From NCBI GenBank assembly GCA_903851305.1, contig CAINNX010000160.1:1-59236 (forward strand): 59,236 bases of DNA, in the 5' to 3' direction. Below the pieces are notes generated by a model. The model was not told where the DNA came from. It saw nothing but the letters and a program-made list of their open reading frames with translations, and did no database searches. Position 1 is the first letter of the stretch; the number at the start of each line of letters is the position of its first letter. A program made the translations under genes and the position numbers. Of the stretch, positions 15,711 through 25,680 are shown piece after piece. Source of the stretch: an uncultured Hyphomicrobiales bacterium (GTDB taxonomy: Bacteria > Pseudomonadota > Alphaproteobacteria > Rhizobiales > Beijerinckiaceae).

Positions 15711-16614
15711 GGCCGGGGAACAATCCCTTCGGCTTGATCAGCAGTACCAGCGCCATGAGCAGATAAACACCCATGGCCGAAATGCCAGACGCAAGCGCAT
15801 CGGCCTCAGAGCCCGCCATCATCCCACGCAAAATCTGCGGCAGGAACGCACGCAAGCTTGTGTCAACAAGCCCGACCAGCAAGGCGCTCCAGAAAGCGCC
15901 TGCAACGGAGCCCAGCCCGCCAATCACAACAACAACGAATGTGAGAATGAGAATTTGCTCGCCCATGCCCACTTGCACAGACAGCAGCGGCCCCGCCATC
16001 AAACCGGCAAAGCCAGCCAGCAGCGCGCCGAGGCCAAAGACAATTGTCGAAAGCAGGCGAATATCAACACCCAGCGCCTGCACCATCTCGCGATGCGTTG
16101 CGCCTGCGCGCACCAGCATGCCAAGCCGCGTGCGCTGAATGAGAAGAAACAAAGCACCCGCGCTCAGCAAGCCCGCCGCAATGATGCACAGGCGATAGGC
16201 CGGATAGGGAAACAGGCCCAGATCAACAGCGCCCGACAATGCGGGCGGAATTTGCACAAACAATGGCTGGCGGCCAAAGAGCAGGATGATCGTCTGATTG
16301 AAAAACAGGATCAGACCAAAGGTTGCCAGCACCTGATCCAGATGATCGCGCGCATAGAGATGACGAATGACAAGATATTCCACCGCCATGCCAGTCAGGG
16401 CCGCCGCGGCAAGACCCGCGGGAATGGCCAGCAAAAACGAACCCGTGAGTTTGGCCGCAAAGGCCGCCGCATAAGCGCCCACCATATAGAGCGAGCCATG
16501 GGCGAGATTGATGACACCCATAATGCCGAACACAAGCGTCAGGCCCGCCGCCAGCAAAAACAGCATGACGCCGAGCTGGAGGCCGTTCAACAGCTGTTCA
16601 AGAATGAGTGTCAT
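15703..16614 (-). CDS. livH: branched-chain amino acid ABC transporter permease
   Basis: A 303-residue membrane protein with GVINLAHGSLYMVGAYAA near residue 35 and GGLGSVAGAFWSALLVG near residue 230, the LivH landmarks. Its ATG follows, by only 7 bases, a GTCATTGCGAG-type inverted repeat that separates it from the binding-protein gene. No Shine-Dalgarno sequence is visible before the start, which is unusual next to its well-equipped neighbours. Confidence 0.9.
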   Translation of the reverse strand: MTLILEQLLNGLQLGVMLFLLAAGLTLVFGIMGVINLAHGSLYMVGAYAAAFAAKLTGSFLLAIPAGLAAAALTGMAVEYLVIRHLYARDHLDQVLATFGLILFFNQTIILLFGRQPLFVQIPPALSGAVDLGLFPYPAYRLCIIAAGLLSAGALFLLIQRTRLGMLVRAGATHREMVQALGVDIRLLSTIVFGLGALLAGFAGLMAGPLLSVQVGMGEQILILTFVVVVIGGLGSVAGAFWSALLVGLVDTSLRAFLPQILRGMMAGSEADALASGISAMGVYLLMALVLLIKPKGLFPGHA

Positions 16615-16621
16615 GTTGCGC

Positions 16622-16703
16622 CGTCATTGCGAGAAGCGAAGCGACGAAGCAAACCAGAGCCGCTGGCCGCGGTCTGGATTGCTTCGCTACGCTCGCAATG
16701 ACG
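16622..16703. repeat. GTCATTGCGAG-type intergenic inverted repeat, copy 1
   Basis: CGTCATTGCGAG ... CGCAATGACG arms enclose a variable GC-rich middle. This is one of seven related elements in the window. It lies inside the liv operon between the binding-protein gene and livH. Confidence 0.85.
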
Positions 16704-17874
16704 TCAGAGCTTGCAATCCTTGGCGTAGAAGTCACCCGTGTTGGACGAAATCTTGCCATTGGTCTTGATGATCGGCGCGCCATCAGCGCCCTTCACCACT
16801 TTCATCGAATACCAATCCTGCACAGGATGCTGGTTGTTGCCGAATTTGAAGTTTCCGCGGACGGACGCAAAATCGGCTTTCAGCATGGCGGTGCGGAAGG
16901 CTTTGGCATCATCCACCTTGCCGCCAGTCTGCTTCAGCGCCGCGCCAATGGCGAGTGCGGTGTCAAAACCCTGGCTGGCGTAATAGGTGATCGGACGATT
17001 GTATTTTTTCATCCAGGCGTCGACGAAGGCCTTGTTGGCGGCATTGTCGAAATCGCTGTTCCACTGCGCCGACACATTGACGCCGACAGCAGCTTCGCCA
17101 ATCGCCTTCAGAGTGACCGCATCCATCGAGGGTGAGGGCACAACCATCGGGATCTGCTCCAGCAGGCCCGCCTGCTGATATTGACGCAGGAACGCAATGC
17201 CTGCCCCGCCGGGATGGAACTGGAAGATGAAGTCAGGCTTGGCGGGCGCGGATCTGCGCGATCTCTGCGGCGAAATCATTCTGATCCAGCTTGGTGAACA
17301 CCTCGCCAATCACTTCGCCCTTGAACGTGCGCTTGAAACCTTCCAGCGCATCTTTGCCCGCCGGATAATTCGGGGCGAGGATGAACGCCTTCTTGTAACC
17401 AAGGTTATTGGCGTTTGAGCCAGCGCTTTCGTGCAGTGAATCATTCTGCCAGGACACGACATAATAATTGGCGTGGCATTCCTTGCCGGCGAGATTCGAC
17501 GGGCCCGCATTGGGGCTCACATAAATGCCGCCCTCTTCGAGCACGTCGGGCACAACGGCCAGCGCGACATTCGAGAAGACAATGCCAGTGAGCAGTTTCA
17601 CCTTGTCGGTCTTCATGAACTTTTCGGAGATCTGCTTGCCTTGGCCGGGCTTCAGGCCATCGTCTTCAACGAGCACCTGCACCGGCACGCCGCCGAGCTT
17701 GCCGCCCTGCATGTCAATGGCGAGCTGGAAGGCGTCGCGAATGTCTTGGCCAAGATAGCCGCCCGGACCCGAGAGGGTCGTGATCATGCCGATCTTCAGC
17801 GGCTCTTGTGCCTGCGCGGCACCAGCAGCACAAAAAGCGGCGGCCGCTACGGCCATCATGCGCATGGATTTCAT
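16704..17874 (-). pseudogene. branched-chain amino acid-type ABC substrate-binding protein, interrupted by a frameshift
   Basis: The first part (start ATG 17874 after a G-rich site; signal peptide ending AQAQ) runs as a LivJ-type binding protein (MITTLSGPGGYLGQDIRDAF ... FAAEIAQIRA) and hits TGA near 17228. The rest (AKPDFIFQFHPGGAG ... to YAKDCKL at 16704) continues in another frame. Removing one base from the GGG run at 17244-17246 joins them as IAQIRA-AKPDF without loss, giving a normal-length protein of about 389 residues. It is the receptor gene of the livHMGF operon, so the break disables it, unless the extra base is a sequencing error in a GC-rich run or ribosomal slippage repairs it. 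Confidence 0.8.
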
Positions 17875-17953
17875 GTCGTCCCCCCACAAAACTTGAGGGG
17901 TCTTTTTTAGAGGTGCCGGGGTGGCACTGGCAAGCCCAAGGCTTGGAATGATC

Positions 17954-18042
17954 CGTCATTGCGAGCGAAGCGAAGCAATCCAGGGGCCTCAGTTGGGTCT
18001 AGATGGATTGCCGCGTCGGCCTTTGGCCTCCTCGCAATGACG
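17954..18042. repeat. GTCATTGCGAG-type intergenic inverted repeat, copy 2
   Basis: CGTCATTGCGAGCGAAGCG ... CTCGCAATGACG arms lie between the NMT1-type binding-protein gene and the frameshifted LivJ-type gene. A second short hairpin (GGGGGCGAAGCCCCC) follows at its right edge and may end the upstream transcript. Confidence 0.85.
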
Positions 18043-18070
18043 GGGGCGAAGCCCCCGTCACGCGCTATCC

Positions 18071-19054
18071 TCACTTCGCCTTTAGCTTGTCAGCCCAAGA
18101 CATATCAATATAGGTCGCGCCATCGCCCTTGGCGGGATTGCCATAGACGCGGCGCAGATCCAGCACTGCCTGCACACCCTTGGTGTTCAAAGCGGCGTTG
18201 CGGGTGAGACCACCGGGGCCTGTCAAGCGCTTCCAGATTTCTTCTGCATCCGCCTTGGCCAGACCCGGCGTGCGCTTCATCAGCACTTCCACCGCGCCGT
18301 CTTTGTTGTCGAACACATAGTTTTGGGCGGCAATCACAGCGCGGGCCAGGGCCAGCACTTCTTTTTCGTGACCCTTCGCCCAGCTCTTGCGCACGGCATA
18401 GACCGAGCCCTGCGAGTCGCCCAGCGCAACGGCCACATCATCGAGAATGGTGAAGCCCTTCTTCTGCAGCTGAATGTCCTGCGGCGAAGAAATGATCGCG
18501 ACATGCGCGCGGCCATCTTCGAGCGCAGCCATGCGGCCATCGGTGGCACCAACGGCGATCAGCGTGTAGTCCTTGTCGGACAGGCCCTTGCGCTTCAGGA
18601 TCTCATAGAGAACCGTGGCGTAACCAGAGGCCACCGCATCGACCGCCAAAACCTTGCCCTTCAGATCGGCATAGGTCTTGATTTCCGGACGCGCGACAAC
18701 GCTGTTCAAACCCGAATGCACGCCCAGAATGGCGGTCAGGTCGTAATTGTCGAATTTGATCGCGCCCTGACCATCAGTGTAGGCGACGATATTGTCGAAG
18801 GCCGTGGTGACGAATTCATATTTGCCATTCATCACATCAGCCATCTGCTCTTGCGAGCCAGCGGTTTTGTCGAGTGTGACGGCGAGGCCTTCCTTGGCAA
18901 AGAAGCCCTTGTCCTGTGCAACCCAAGCCGGAAGATTGGTCGCACCACCAAAGCCGATCATGCGGATCGGTGTGGGCGCCTGCGCGAAGGCCTGCATGGA
19001 ACATGAAACGGCCAGCGCAAAAGCCAGACCGCAACGACGTGTCAGATTAAGCAT
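18071..19054 (-). CDS. NMT1/THI5-like (SsuA/TauA-type) ABC substrate-binding protein
   Basis: A 327-residue periplasmic binding protein with a signal peptide ending MQAFAQA. The core has GGATNLPAWVAQDKGFFAKEG, the usual start of NMT1-type receptors, and a DLKGKVLAVDA segment. The ATG at 19054 follows GGGAGAGGA. It overlaps nothing at its start, but its upstream gene, an FAH-family hydrolase, ends only 25 bases away. A clear paralogue is encoded at 36.4 kb. Neither has its own permease or ATPase nearby. Family members bind sulfonates, pyrimidine precursors, aromatic acids or similar; the ligand here is unknown. Confidence 0.87.
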   Translation of the reverse strand: MLNLTRRCGLAFALAVSCSMQAFAQAPTPIRMIGFGGATNLPAWVAQDKGFFAKEGLAVTLDKTAGSQEQMADVMNGKYEFVTTAFDNIVAYTDGQGAIKFDNYDLTAILGVHSGLNSVVARPEIKTYADLKGKVLAVDAVASGYATVLYEILKRKGLSDKDYTLIAVGATDGRMAALEDGRAHVAIISSPQDIQLQKKGFTILDDVAVALGDSQGSVYAVRKSWAKGHEKEVLALARAVIAAQNYVFDNKDGAVEVLMKRTPGLAKADAEEIWKRLTGPGGLTRNAALNTKGVQAVLDLRRVYGNPAKGDGATYIDMSWADKLKAK

Positions 19055-19079
19055 CGTCTTGTCCTCTCCCTGATTTTGA

Positions 19080-19952
19080 TTAGCCGCCAATTTTATGGGC
19101 GCGCACCTTCATGCGTAGCTCGCCAAAAGCCGGCAGCGAGTTGACGCGGATCACATCGCCCGGCTGCACAGGGCCAACGCCCTTGGGCGTGCCCGTGTAA
19201 AGCAAATCGCCAGGATGCAGCGTGTAAAAGGACGAGGCAAACTCGATCAGGCGGCGAATACCGTAGACCATGTGCTGCGAATTTGAATCCTGACGCTTGT
19301 CATCATTCACATGCAGCGTGAAAGGAATATCATCGACATCCTTGATCTCGTCAGCTGTCACCAGCCACGGACCCATCGGCGTGTAACCATCAACAGACTT
19401 GCGGAACGAACGATCTTCGGGCCCGCGCACGGTCATATCGAGGCCCAGCGAATAGCCGGCGACATAATCCAACGCCTTGTCGAGTGGAATGTCCGTGCCA
19501 GTCTTGCCGATCACGACAACGATTTCCGCTTCATGGTCATTGCGCCGATCTGGAAAGCGGATCGGGATTTCTTCGTTCATGCCGATCACAGATGAGTTGG
19601 CTTTGAGGAAAATACCCGCCTTGCCGATATCTGAGCCCATTTTGGAGGGCGCATTCATGCGCGCGGCTTCCATTTCTGCAATATGGTCACGGTAATTGGT
19701 CGGTGCGGCCATGGTTTTGGACCAACGCGCCACGGGTGCCAGCAGCTTCACCTGTGAGAGCGGCTTGCCTGGCGCTTTTTTGGCGGTGTCTTCCAGCTCA
19801 CTGCGGATCTGTGGGAGCGCTGCAATCACAGCATCACCACGCATGTCATAAGGCGCATTGGCGCGCACGCGCGTCTGGATATCACTCACATCGTGCACAT
19901 TGTCCCCGATGACAACGCCCAAGCGATCAGTGTCGAAGCGGCAAAGTTTCAT
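19080..19952 (-). CDS. fumarylacetoacetate hydrolase (FAH) family protein
   Basis: A 290-residue enzyme of the FAH superfamily. The metal site is visible as HEAEIVVVIGK (E-x-E type) with a later Asp in SLGLDMTVRGPEDR, and TGTPKGVGPVQPGD near the C terminus is characteristic. Members hydrolyse C-C bonds of acylpyruvates or decarboxylate or isomerise products of aromatic meta cleavage, in the cytoplasm with Mg2+ or Mn2+. AAGGAAGAA precedes the ATG. It sits between a permease gene (33 bases after that stop) and the NMT1-type receptor, suggesting it degrades the imported compound. Confidence 0.88.
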   Translation of the reverse strand: MKLCRFDTDRLGVVIGDNVHDVSDIQTRVRANAPYDMRGDAVIAALPQIRSELEDTAKKAPGKPLSQVKLLAPVARWSKTMAAPTNYRDHIAEMEAARMNAPSKMGSDIGKAGIFLKANSSVIGMNEEIPIRFPDRRNDHEAEIVVVIGKTGTDIPLDKALDYVAGYSLGLDMTVRGPEDRSFRKSVDGYTPMGPWLVTADEIKDVDDIPFTLHVNDDKRQDSNSQHMVYGIRRLIEFASSFYTLHPGDLLYTGTPKGVGPVQPGDVIRVNSLPAFGELRMKVRAHKIGG

Positions 19953-19985
19953 TGTTGTTCTTCCTTTTTGAATTACAAATTTGGA

Positions 19986-21734
19986 TCAGGCTTCTGCATT
20001 CTGGACACGATGCTCAAGCCAGCGCAGCAGAGCGACAATGGCAATGAGGGGGAGAATCTGGATCACACCCAGCGCGCACACTGCGCCATAGGAGCCACCC
20101 TCTTCCCACATGGTAAGACTGATCGTGCCCAACACATGCGTGCCCGGACCCGTCAGCATGATAGAGGCGCCCAGTTCACGCACGGCCAGCACGAAAATGT
20201 AAATCCAGGCCGAGAGCGCGACCGGAATCAGCAGTGGCAGCAGGATGCGTCGAAACACCTGCCCATAGCTCGCACCCGATGTGTGGGCGGCTTCTTCCAG
20301 CTCTTTGTGAATCTGCACCAGACCACCCGAGGCGAAGCGCATACCATAGGGCATGTAGAGCGTCAGATAGGCGATCAGCAAAATCCAGATCGTATTGTAG
20401 ACCGGAATCGGCAGCAGCAGATAAGCAAACAGAATGCTCGCGCCGACAATGATTGACGGGAAAGCAATCGGCAGGAAGGCGAGCAGATCCAGCATCCAGC
20501 CAAAGCGCGGGATCGCGCGCTGCGCAATCCAGGCGAGCAGAAACGACAGCCCGACAATGATCGTGGCCGACATCGCGCCCAGCGACACAGAGGTTGTCAC
20601 TGCATCGGCAAAAATCGGATAGCTGAGCACGAAGGCATAATTGGCCGAGGTCATCTCACCCGCACCTGCCATGAAGGGCAATGTCGGCTTGATGAAGAGC
20701 GACTGCCAGATCAGCGTTGCCACCGGCAGGCCCAATGCAAAGGCAAAGAGCAGACCTGTCAGCGCGCACAAAGGCCAGCGCCAGACACCGAGTTTCATGC
20801 GCGTCGGCTTATAACCTTTGCCGGTGATGGTGGCGAAAGCCTCTGCATTGCGCGTCGAGCGTCGATACAGAAAGACCGAGACCACGCACATGACCAGCAG
20901 CGTGATCGACAAGGCACTCGCTGTGCCAAGCTCGGGCTGCGAGCCGCGAATGGCAGCTTGAATATCTGTGGTGAAAACTTCGATACGGGCCGGATTACCA
21001 ATCAGGCGCGGCACTTCAAAGCTTTCAATGCCGCGAATGAACAGCAAGAGCAGTGTTGAGAGAATAGCTGGCCGCATCATCGGCATGGTGACGCGACGCG
21101 CAATCTGGAAGGTGCGCGCGCCCGACATATAGGCTGCCTCTTCCATGCGCACATCGAGAGAACGGAACGCGGGGCCGAGCAGCAGATAGGCCAGTGGAAA
21201 ATAATGCGCCGACAAAACCCAGATCATGCCACTCATCGAATAAATATTGAGCGGTGCGACCTCTGTACCTAAAGCCATTTTCAGAAGCGAATTCACCCAG
21301 CCGACATTGGGGCTGAGGATCAGCATCCAGGCCATGGTGGTGAGCAGACCGGGCAGTGCGAAGGACAACAGAGTGAGCGAGTGAAACACTTCACGCCCCG
21401 GCATATCCGTGCGCTCCACCGCCCAAGCGACAAAGCCGCCCAGAACAAGTGTCAGCACACCAGCGCCACCGGCAAAGACCAGTGAGTTCCAGAACAGGCG
21501 CAGCAAATGCCATTGCGTATAGGCATTGATGAAATTATCGAAGGTGAAATCACCCGGTCCGTAGATCGTGTCTTCTGCAAAGGCAGTATAGAACAAGGCT
21601 GCCAGCGGCACGATGACGAGCCAGGCGACAAAGATCACGCCAAGAATGGCGATCAGCTTCGCTGGTGAAAAAGCAAACAAGCGATCACGCCATGTCGGCG
21701 CGGCGGCAATGTCCATGCCAGTCGAGAGAGCCAA
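19986..21734 (-). CDS. ABC transporter permease of the Fe(3+)/2-aminoethylphosphonate type, fused double permease
   Basis: A 582-residue protein with two homologous halves and about 12 membrane segments, as in FbpB/SfuB. Each half carries an EAA-type loop (EEAAYMSGARTFQIARRVTMP near residue 205 and EEAAHTSGASYGQVFRRILLP near residue 490) that docks an ATPase. The start used is TTG, nine bases after GGAGG; an ATG 18 bases further in is an alternative. Its receptor gene lies 60 bp upstream. No matching ATPase gene is present in the window, so it must share one encoded elsewhere. Confidence 0.88.
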   Translation of the reverse strand: MALSTGMDIAAAPTWRDRLFAFSPAKLIAILGVIFVAWLVIVPLAALFYTAFAEDTIYGPGDFTFDNFINAYTQWHLLRLFWNSLVFAGGAGVLTLVLGGFVAWAVERTDMPGREVFHSLTLLSFALPGLLTTMAWMLILSPNVGWVNSLLKMALGTEVAPLNIYSMSGMIWVLSAHYFPLAYLLLGPAFRSLDVRMEEAAYMSGARTFQIARRVTMPMMRPAILSTLLLLFIRGIESFEVPRLIGNPARIEVFTTDIQAAIRGSQPELGTASALSITLLVMCVVSVFLYRRSTRNAEAFATITGKGYKPTRMKLGVWRWPLCALTGLLFAFALGLPVATLIWQSLFIKPTLPFMAGAGEMTSANYAFVLSYPIFADAVTTSVSLGAMSATIIVGLSFLLAWIAQRAIPRFGWMLDLLAFLPIAFPSIIVGASILFAYLLLPIPVYNTIWILLIAYLTLYMPYGMRFASGGLVQIHKELEEAAHTSGASYGQVFRRILLPLLIPVALSAWIYIFVLAVRELGASIMLTGPGTHVLGTISLTMWEEGGSYGAVCALGVIQILPLIAIVALLRWLEHRVQNAEA

Positions 21735-21794
21735 AACCTGTTTCCTCCGAAGCGGCGGCTTTTTTGTGCCACCTGTTTTTGTCTGTGTCGTCTT

Positions 21795-22838
21795 TTAGCG
21801 CGGCTTCAAAAGCTCGGTCGTGATCTTCTGCCACTTCTTCTCGTCTTCAGGCGAGAAGTTTACCGGGATGACTTTGTTGGTGCCAAAGCGCTTCATTGTG
21901 TCAGGTGGATTGGCATTGACGTCAGGGCGCACAGGCAGACGACCCGCTTCGGTGAGCAACGTCTGCGCTTCTTTGCTGACAAGGAAGTTTGTGGCCAGCT
22001 GCGCCATTTTGGGGTGGGGCGCGCGCACATTGATGCCCGCCTGACCAAAGAACAGACCGACCGGCTCCATCGCCCACCAATCCGTATCGCCACCCTTCAA
22101 CATCACATTGATGGTAAGGTTGGTGTAATTGTTGATCGCCACCCAATATTCGCCAAGCCCCACAGAGCGGGCGAGCGCCAGATGTCCATCGACCACCGTC
22201 GGCTTCAGATTGGCGACAAGGTCACTGATGATTTTGCGCGCCTTGGCCTCACCAAAATGGGTGAACATGGCATAGACCCACTGGCTGTCGTTGCCATCAA
22301 TGGCAACTTTGCCAGCCCAGTCTTTGCGGGTCGCCATTTCCTCATAGGTCTTGGGCAGCGTCGCCTTATCGACGAACTTGGTGTTGAAGGCAGGTGAATT
22401 GTAATTGGAATAGACGCCGTACCATTTCTTCTTGGGATCAATGGCCACGGGGTCGATGTTCTTGGCCTCCGGCAGATCGAGCACCTGCAAGAAATCCTGC
22501 GGCAACTTGCTGACCGCTGTGGTGACCACCAGATCCCAGGACTTTTGCTGGGCGCGCGCTTCCAGCACAATGCGGCTCATCAGGCCCGTGTCGGACGAGC
22601 GCACGAATTGCACGCGCAGGCCGGTGGCGCTTTCAAAAGCCTTCCAGAGCGGCAAAGCTTCCTGCTCGTTCATCGATCCATAGACGATGATTTCATTGCC
22701 CTCTGCCTTGGCGGCAGCCAGCAGATCGGGGGGCATCCAGCTATGGGCTTGGGCGAGTGCAGGTGACACGGGGGTCAGGGTCAGGCCAGCCGCCCCGAGG
22801 GCAGCGCCTTTCAACAGGTTGCGACGCTGAAAATCCAT
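21795..22838 (-). CDS. ABC substrate-binding protein, family 1 (Fe3+/phosphonate-like), with Tat-like signal
   Basis: A 347-residue exported receptor. The N terminus QRRNLLKGAALGAAGLTL has a twin arginine and hydrophobic stretch, consistent with Tat export, ending ALAQA. The mature part has the family-1 layout (IIVYGSMNEQEALPLWKAFESATG, VQFVRSSDTGLMSRI, WGLVV-like region, VYSNYNSPAFNTK). It pairs with the double permease downstream. GGGAGG precedes the ATG. Related receptors bind ferric iron or small phosphonates, but the group is broad. The FAH gene in the same operon argues for an organic ligand. Confidence 0.87.
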   Translation of the reverse strand: MDFQRRNLLKGAALGAAGLTLTPVSPALAQAHSWMPPDLLAAAKAEGNEIIVYGSMNEQEALPLWKAFESATGLRVQFVRSSDTGLMSRIVLEARAQQKSWDLVVTTAVSKLPQDFLQVLDLPEAKNIDPVAIDPKKKWYGVYSNYNSPAFNTKFVDKATLPKTYEEMATRKDWAGKVAIDGNDSQWVYAMFTHFGEAKARKIISDLVANLKPTVVDGHLALARSVGLGEYWVAINNYTNLTINVMLKGGDTDWWAMEPVGLFFGQAGINVRAPHPKMAQLATNFLVSKEAQTLLTEAGRLPVRPDVNANPPDTMKRFGTNKVIPVNFSPEDEKKWQKITTELLKPR

Positions 22839-22924
22839 GATGGGCCTCCCTCGAACCCCGCTCTTATCCGGCGGTATTATGTTCCCCCACTATGGCGCGG
22901 TGGGGCTGGCCAAGGCAAGAGCGC

Positions 22925-25246
22925 TCAGCGGCGCTCCAGGCCGGCGCGCCGCAGGGCATCGGCCAGAGCCCCCGAGGCGCTGGCGGGGGCCGCCGCCTTT
23001 TGCTGCACCTGTTTGACCGCCCGCTGGACGCCCGGCAGATCGCCATCGCGCTGGCGGGGGGCCTGAGCACCCGGCTCCATATCCATCCGCATGGTCAGGC
23101 TGATGCGCTTGCGCGGTGCATCGACCTCCAAAACCTTCACTTTTACAACATCACCCGATTTGGCGACGTCGCGCGGGTCTTTCACAAAGGTCGTGGACAT
23201 GGCCGAAATATGCACCAAGCCGTCCTGATGGACGCCAATATCCACAAAGGCGCCAAAGGCGGCGACATTTGTGACGACACCTTCCAGGATCATGCCGGGC
23301 CGCAGATCGGAAATTTTCTCGACACCATCCTGGAAAGACGCCGTCTTGAAAGTCGGGCGCGGATCGCGACCGGGCTTTTCCAGCTCTTTGAGAATATCGC
23401 TGACGGTGGGCAAACCGAAGGTCTCGTCGACGAATGTTTTGGGCTGCAAGGAACGCAGCGATGTCACATTGCCAATCAGCACATGAATGTCGCTCTTGGT
23501 GGCCTCCAGAATCCGGCGCACCACCGGATAGGCTTCCGGATGAACGCTGGACATATCGAGCGGATCATCGCCACCGCGAATGCGCAAAAAGCCCGCGCAC
23601 AGCTCGAAGGCTTTCGCGCCCAGACGTGGCACTTCGCGCAGCGAGGTGCGGCTTTTGAACGGGCCATTGGCATCACGATGGCCAACAATATTTTGCGCCA
23701 GAGATTCCGTCAGGCCCGAGACGCGTGCCAAAAGTGGTGCAGACGCCGTGTTGACATCAACACCCACCGCATTCACGCAATCTTCCACCACAGCATCAAG
23801 CGAGCGTGACAATTTCACTTCCGACAGATCGTGCTGGTATTGGCCAACACCAATCGACTTGGGATCAATTTTCACGAGTTCTGCCAGCGGGTCTTGCAGG
23901 CGGCGCGCAATCGACACCGCACCGCGGATCGACACATCGAGATCGGGCAATTCTGAAGACGCATAAGCAGAGGCTGAATAGACCGAAGCACCTGCCTCAG
24001 ACACCATGATCTTGGTGAGTTTCAGCTCCGGCGCATATTTCACCAAGTCAGCCGCCAGCTTGTCAGTTTCGCGCGAGGCGGTGCCATTGCCAATGGCAAT
24101 CAGCTCAACCTTATGTTTGCGGCAGAGATTGGCGAGAATGGCGAGCGATTCATCCCAGCGCTTTTGCGGCTCATGCGGATAAATAGCGGTGGAATCCAGA
24201 ACCTTGCCGGTCGCATCTACCACAGCCACTTTCACGCCTGTGCGGAACCCCGGATCAAGCCCCAATGTTGTGCGCGCACCCGCAGGTGCCGCCAACAAAA
24301 GATCACGCAAGTTACCTGCAAACACTTTTACTGCATCTTCTTCCGCATGCTGCCACAGCCGCACGCGCAGATCGACGCAGAGCGAGGATTCAAGCCGCGT
24401 GCGCCAGGTCCAGCGCACGCAGTCGGACAGCCATTTGTCTGCCGGCCGGCCCGTATTGGAAATGCCGAACTTGGCCGCAATGCGGTTTTCATAAAGCGTC
24501 GGCACGCCCGGCACTACGGGTTCAGAATCGGCTTCCATCTTGAGGTCGAGCATCTCTTCTTTTTCGCCACGGAACATGGCGAGGATGCGATGCGAGGGAA
24601 GCTTGGTGAGCGGTTCGGAGAAATCAAAATAGTCGGAGAATTTTGCACCCTCGGCCTGTTTGCCGTCGCGCACGCTGGAGCGCAGACGACCACGCGTCCA
24701 GAATGTCTCGCGCAGATCGCCGATCAGCTCGGCATTTTCAGCAAAAGTTTCGACCAGAATGGAGCGCGCGCCTTCAAGCGCGGCCTCAATCGTTTCGATG
24801 CCCTTGTCTTTGTCGATGAATTTTTCACCCTCCACACGCGGATCGAGCATCGGATTGGCGAGCAGACCTGTGGCCAGCGGCTCAAGCCCTGCTTCACGCG
24901 CAATCTGCGCCTTGGTGCGGCGCTTGGGCTTGTAGGGCAGATAAATATCTTCCAGCCGCGCCTTGGTGTCGGCCGCATTGATCTGCGCCAGCAGCGCATC
25001 GTCCATCTTGCCTTGCTCTGTGATGCTCTCGATCACTGCCTTGCGGCGATCATCCAGCTCGCGCAAATAACGCAGCCGTTCATCCAGCGTGCGCAATTGC
25101 GCATCATCCAGCGTGCCTGTCACTTCCTTGCGGTAGCGGGCGATGAACGGAACCGTGGCGCCGCCATCAATCAATTCGACCGCAGCCGTGACCTGCCATT
25201 CCTGTACGGAAAGCTCTTCGGCAATGCGCAGATTGATCGACTTCAT
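22925..25246 (-). CDS. tex: Tex, RNA-binding transcription accessory protein
   Basis: A 773-residue protein collinear with Tex. It shows the N-terminal helical domain ([17 protein letters not shown]), the YqgF/RuvC-like nuclease fold ([17 protein letters not shown] near residue 335), tandem helix-hairpin-helix motifs (SVGQYQHD ... [13 protein letters not shown]) and a C-terminal S1 domain ([34 protein letters not shown]). The short unstructured tail is also usual. It binds nucleic acid and influences transcription and expression of stress or virulence genes in other bacteria. It is monocistronic by appearance. Confidence 0.96.
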   Translation of the reverse strand: MKSINLRIAEELSVQEWQVTAAVELIDGGATVPFIARYRKEVTGTLDDAQLRTLDERLRYLRELDDRRKAVIESITEQGKMDDALLAQINAADTKARLEDIYLPYKPKRRTKAQIAREAGLEPLATGLLANPMLDPRVEGEKFIDKDKGIETIEAALEGARSILVETFAENAELIGDLRETFWTRGRLRSSVRDGKQAEGAKFSDYFDFSEPLTKLPSHRILAMFRGEKEEMLDLKMEADSEPVVPGVPTLYENRIAAKFGISNTGRPADKWLSDCVRWTWRTRLESSLCVDLRVRLWQHAEEDAVKVFAGNLRDLLLAAPAGARTTLGLDPGFRTGVKVAVVDATGKVLDSTAIYPHEPQKRWDESLAILANLCRKHKVELIAIGNGTASRETDKLAADLVKYAPELKLTKIMVSEAGASVYSASAYASSELPDLDVSIRGAVSIARRLQDPLAELVKIDPKSIGVGQYQHDLSEVKLSRSLDAVVEDCVNAVGVDVNTASAPLLARVSGLTESLAQNIVGHRDANGPFKSRTSLREVPRLGAKAFELCAGFLRIRGGDDPLDMSSVHPEAYPVVRRILEATKSDIHVLIGNVTSLRSLQPKTFVDETFGLPTVSDILKELEKPGRDPRPTFKTASFQDGVEKISDLRPGMILEGVVTNVAAFGAFVDIGVHQDGLVHISAMSTTFVKDPRDVAKSGDVVKVKVLEVDAPRKRISLTMRMDMEPGAQAPRQRDGDLPGVQRAVKQVQQKAAAPASASGALADALRRAGLERR

Positions 25247-25422
25247 GAACTGGCCCTTGTGATTCTTTGACGATAAGAAATGAGGGGCGAGGTCTAAGCG
25301 GCGCGCCGCCCGGGGTCAAAGCGCGACACAGCCCTACCCCGCGTCATCCACCGGGAACTGCCCCGCGCAAGGCAGTGGCGGCACAATGTCCTGCACAAGG
25401 GGACAATGACCATGCCGCGACC

Positions 25423-25569
25423 ATGACTGACGAAACGCCGATTCGGACCCAGCCGATACCCTCGACACAAGCACCCGACGCACCCGAGCCAAAGTCGGAT
25501 GACACACCCACGGAATGTGGCCTGACGCGCCAAGAACTCCGCGCCATTGTGGCTGAAATCATCGGATAG
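25423..25569 (+). CDS. possible small protein of 48 residues
   Basis: The frame reads MTDETPIRTQPIPS, a Pro/Asp/Glu-rich middle, and a helical end (LTRQELRAIVAEIIG). The composition and end resemble short hypothetical proteins of rhizobia. No good ribosome site is seen and the ORF lies alone in the 434-bp gap between tex and the malonyl-CoA decarboxylase gene, which is otherwise featureless. Low confidence. Confidence 0.35.
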   Translation: MTDETPIRTQPIPSTQAPDAPEPKSDDTPTECGLTRQELRAIVAEIIG

Positions 25570-25680
25570 ACCTTTGTCTGAGACACACTGCGCCACAACG
25601 ACTGGCGCAAATGTCACGAACCCGCCATGATCACGCCTCAGGCTGAATTTGCTTGGCGCGCTTCAAAAGGTTTTTTCGTG

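Noticed and set aside
15568-16701. 377-codon plus-strand ORF opposite livM/livH
   Set aside because: It is antisense to two well-defined permease genes, is rich in Gln/Arg/His as expected for a shadow frame of membrane codons, and has no ribosome site.
24113-25270. 385-codon plus-strand ORF opposite tex
   Set aside because: It lies wholly antisense to a complete tex gene, with no family motif and no start signal.
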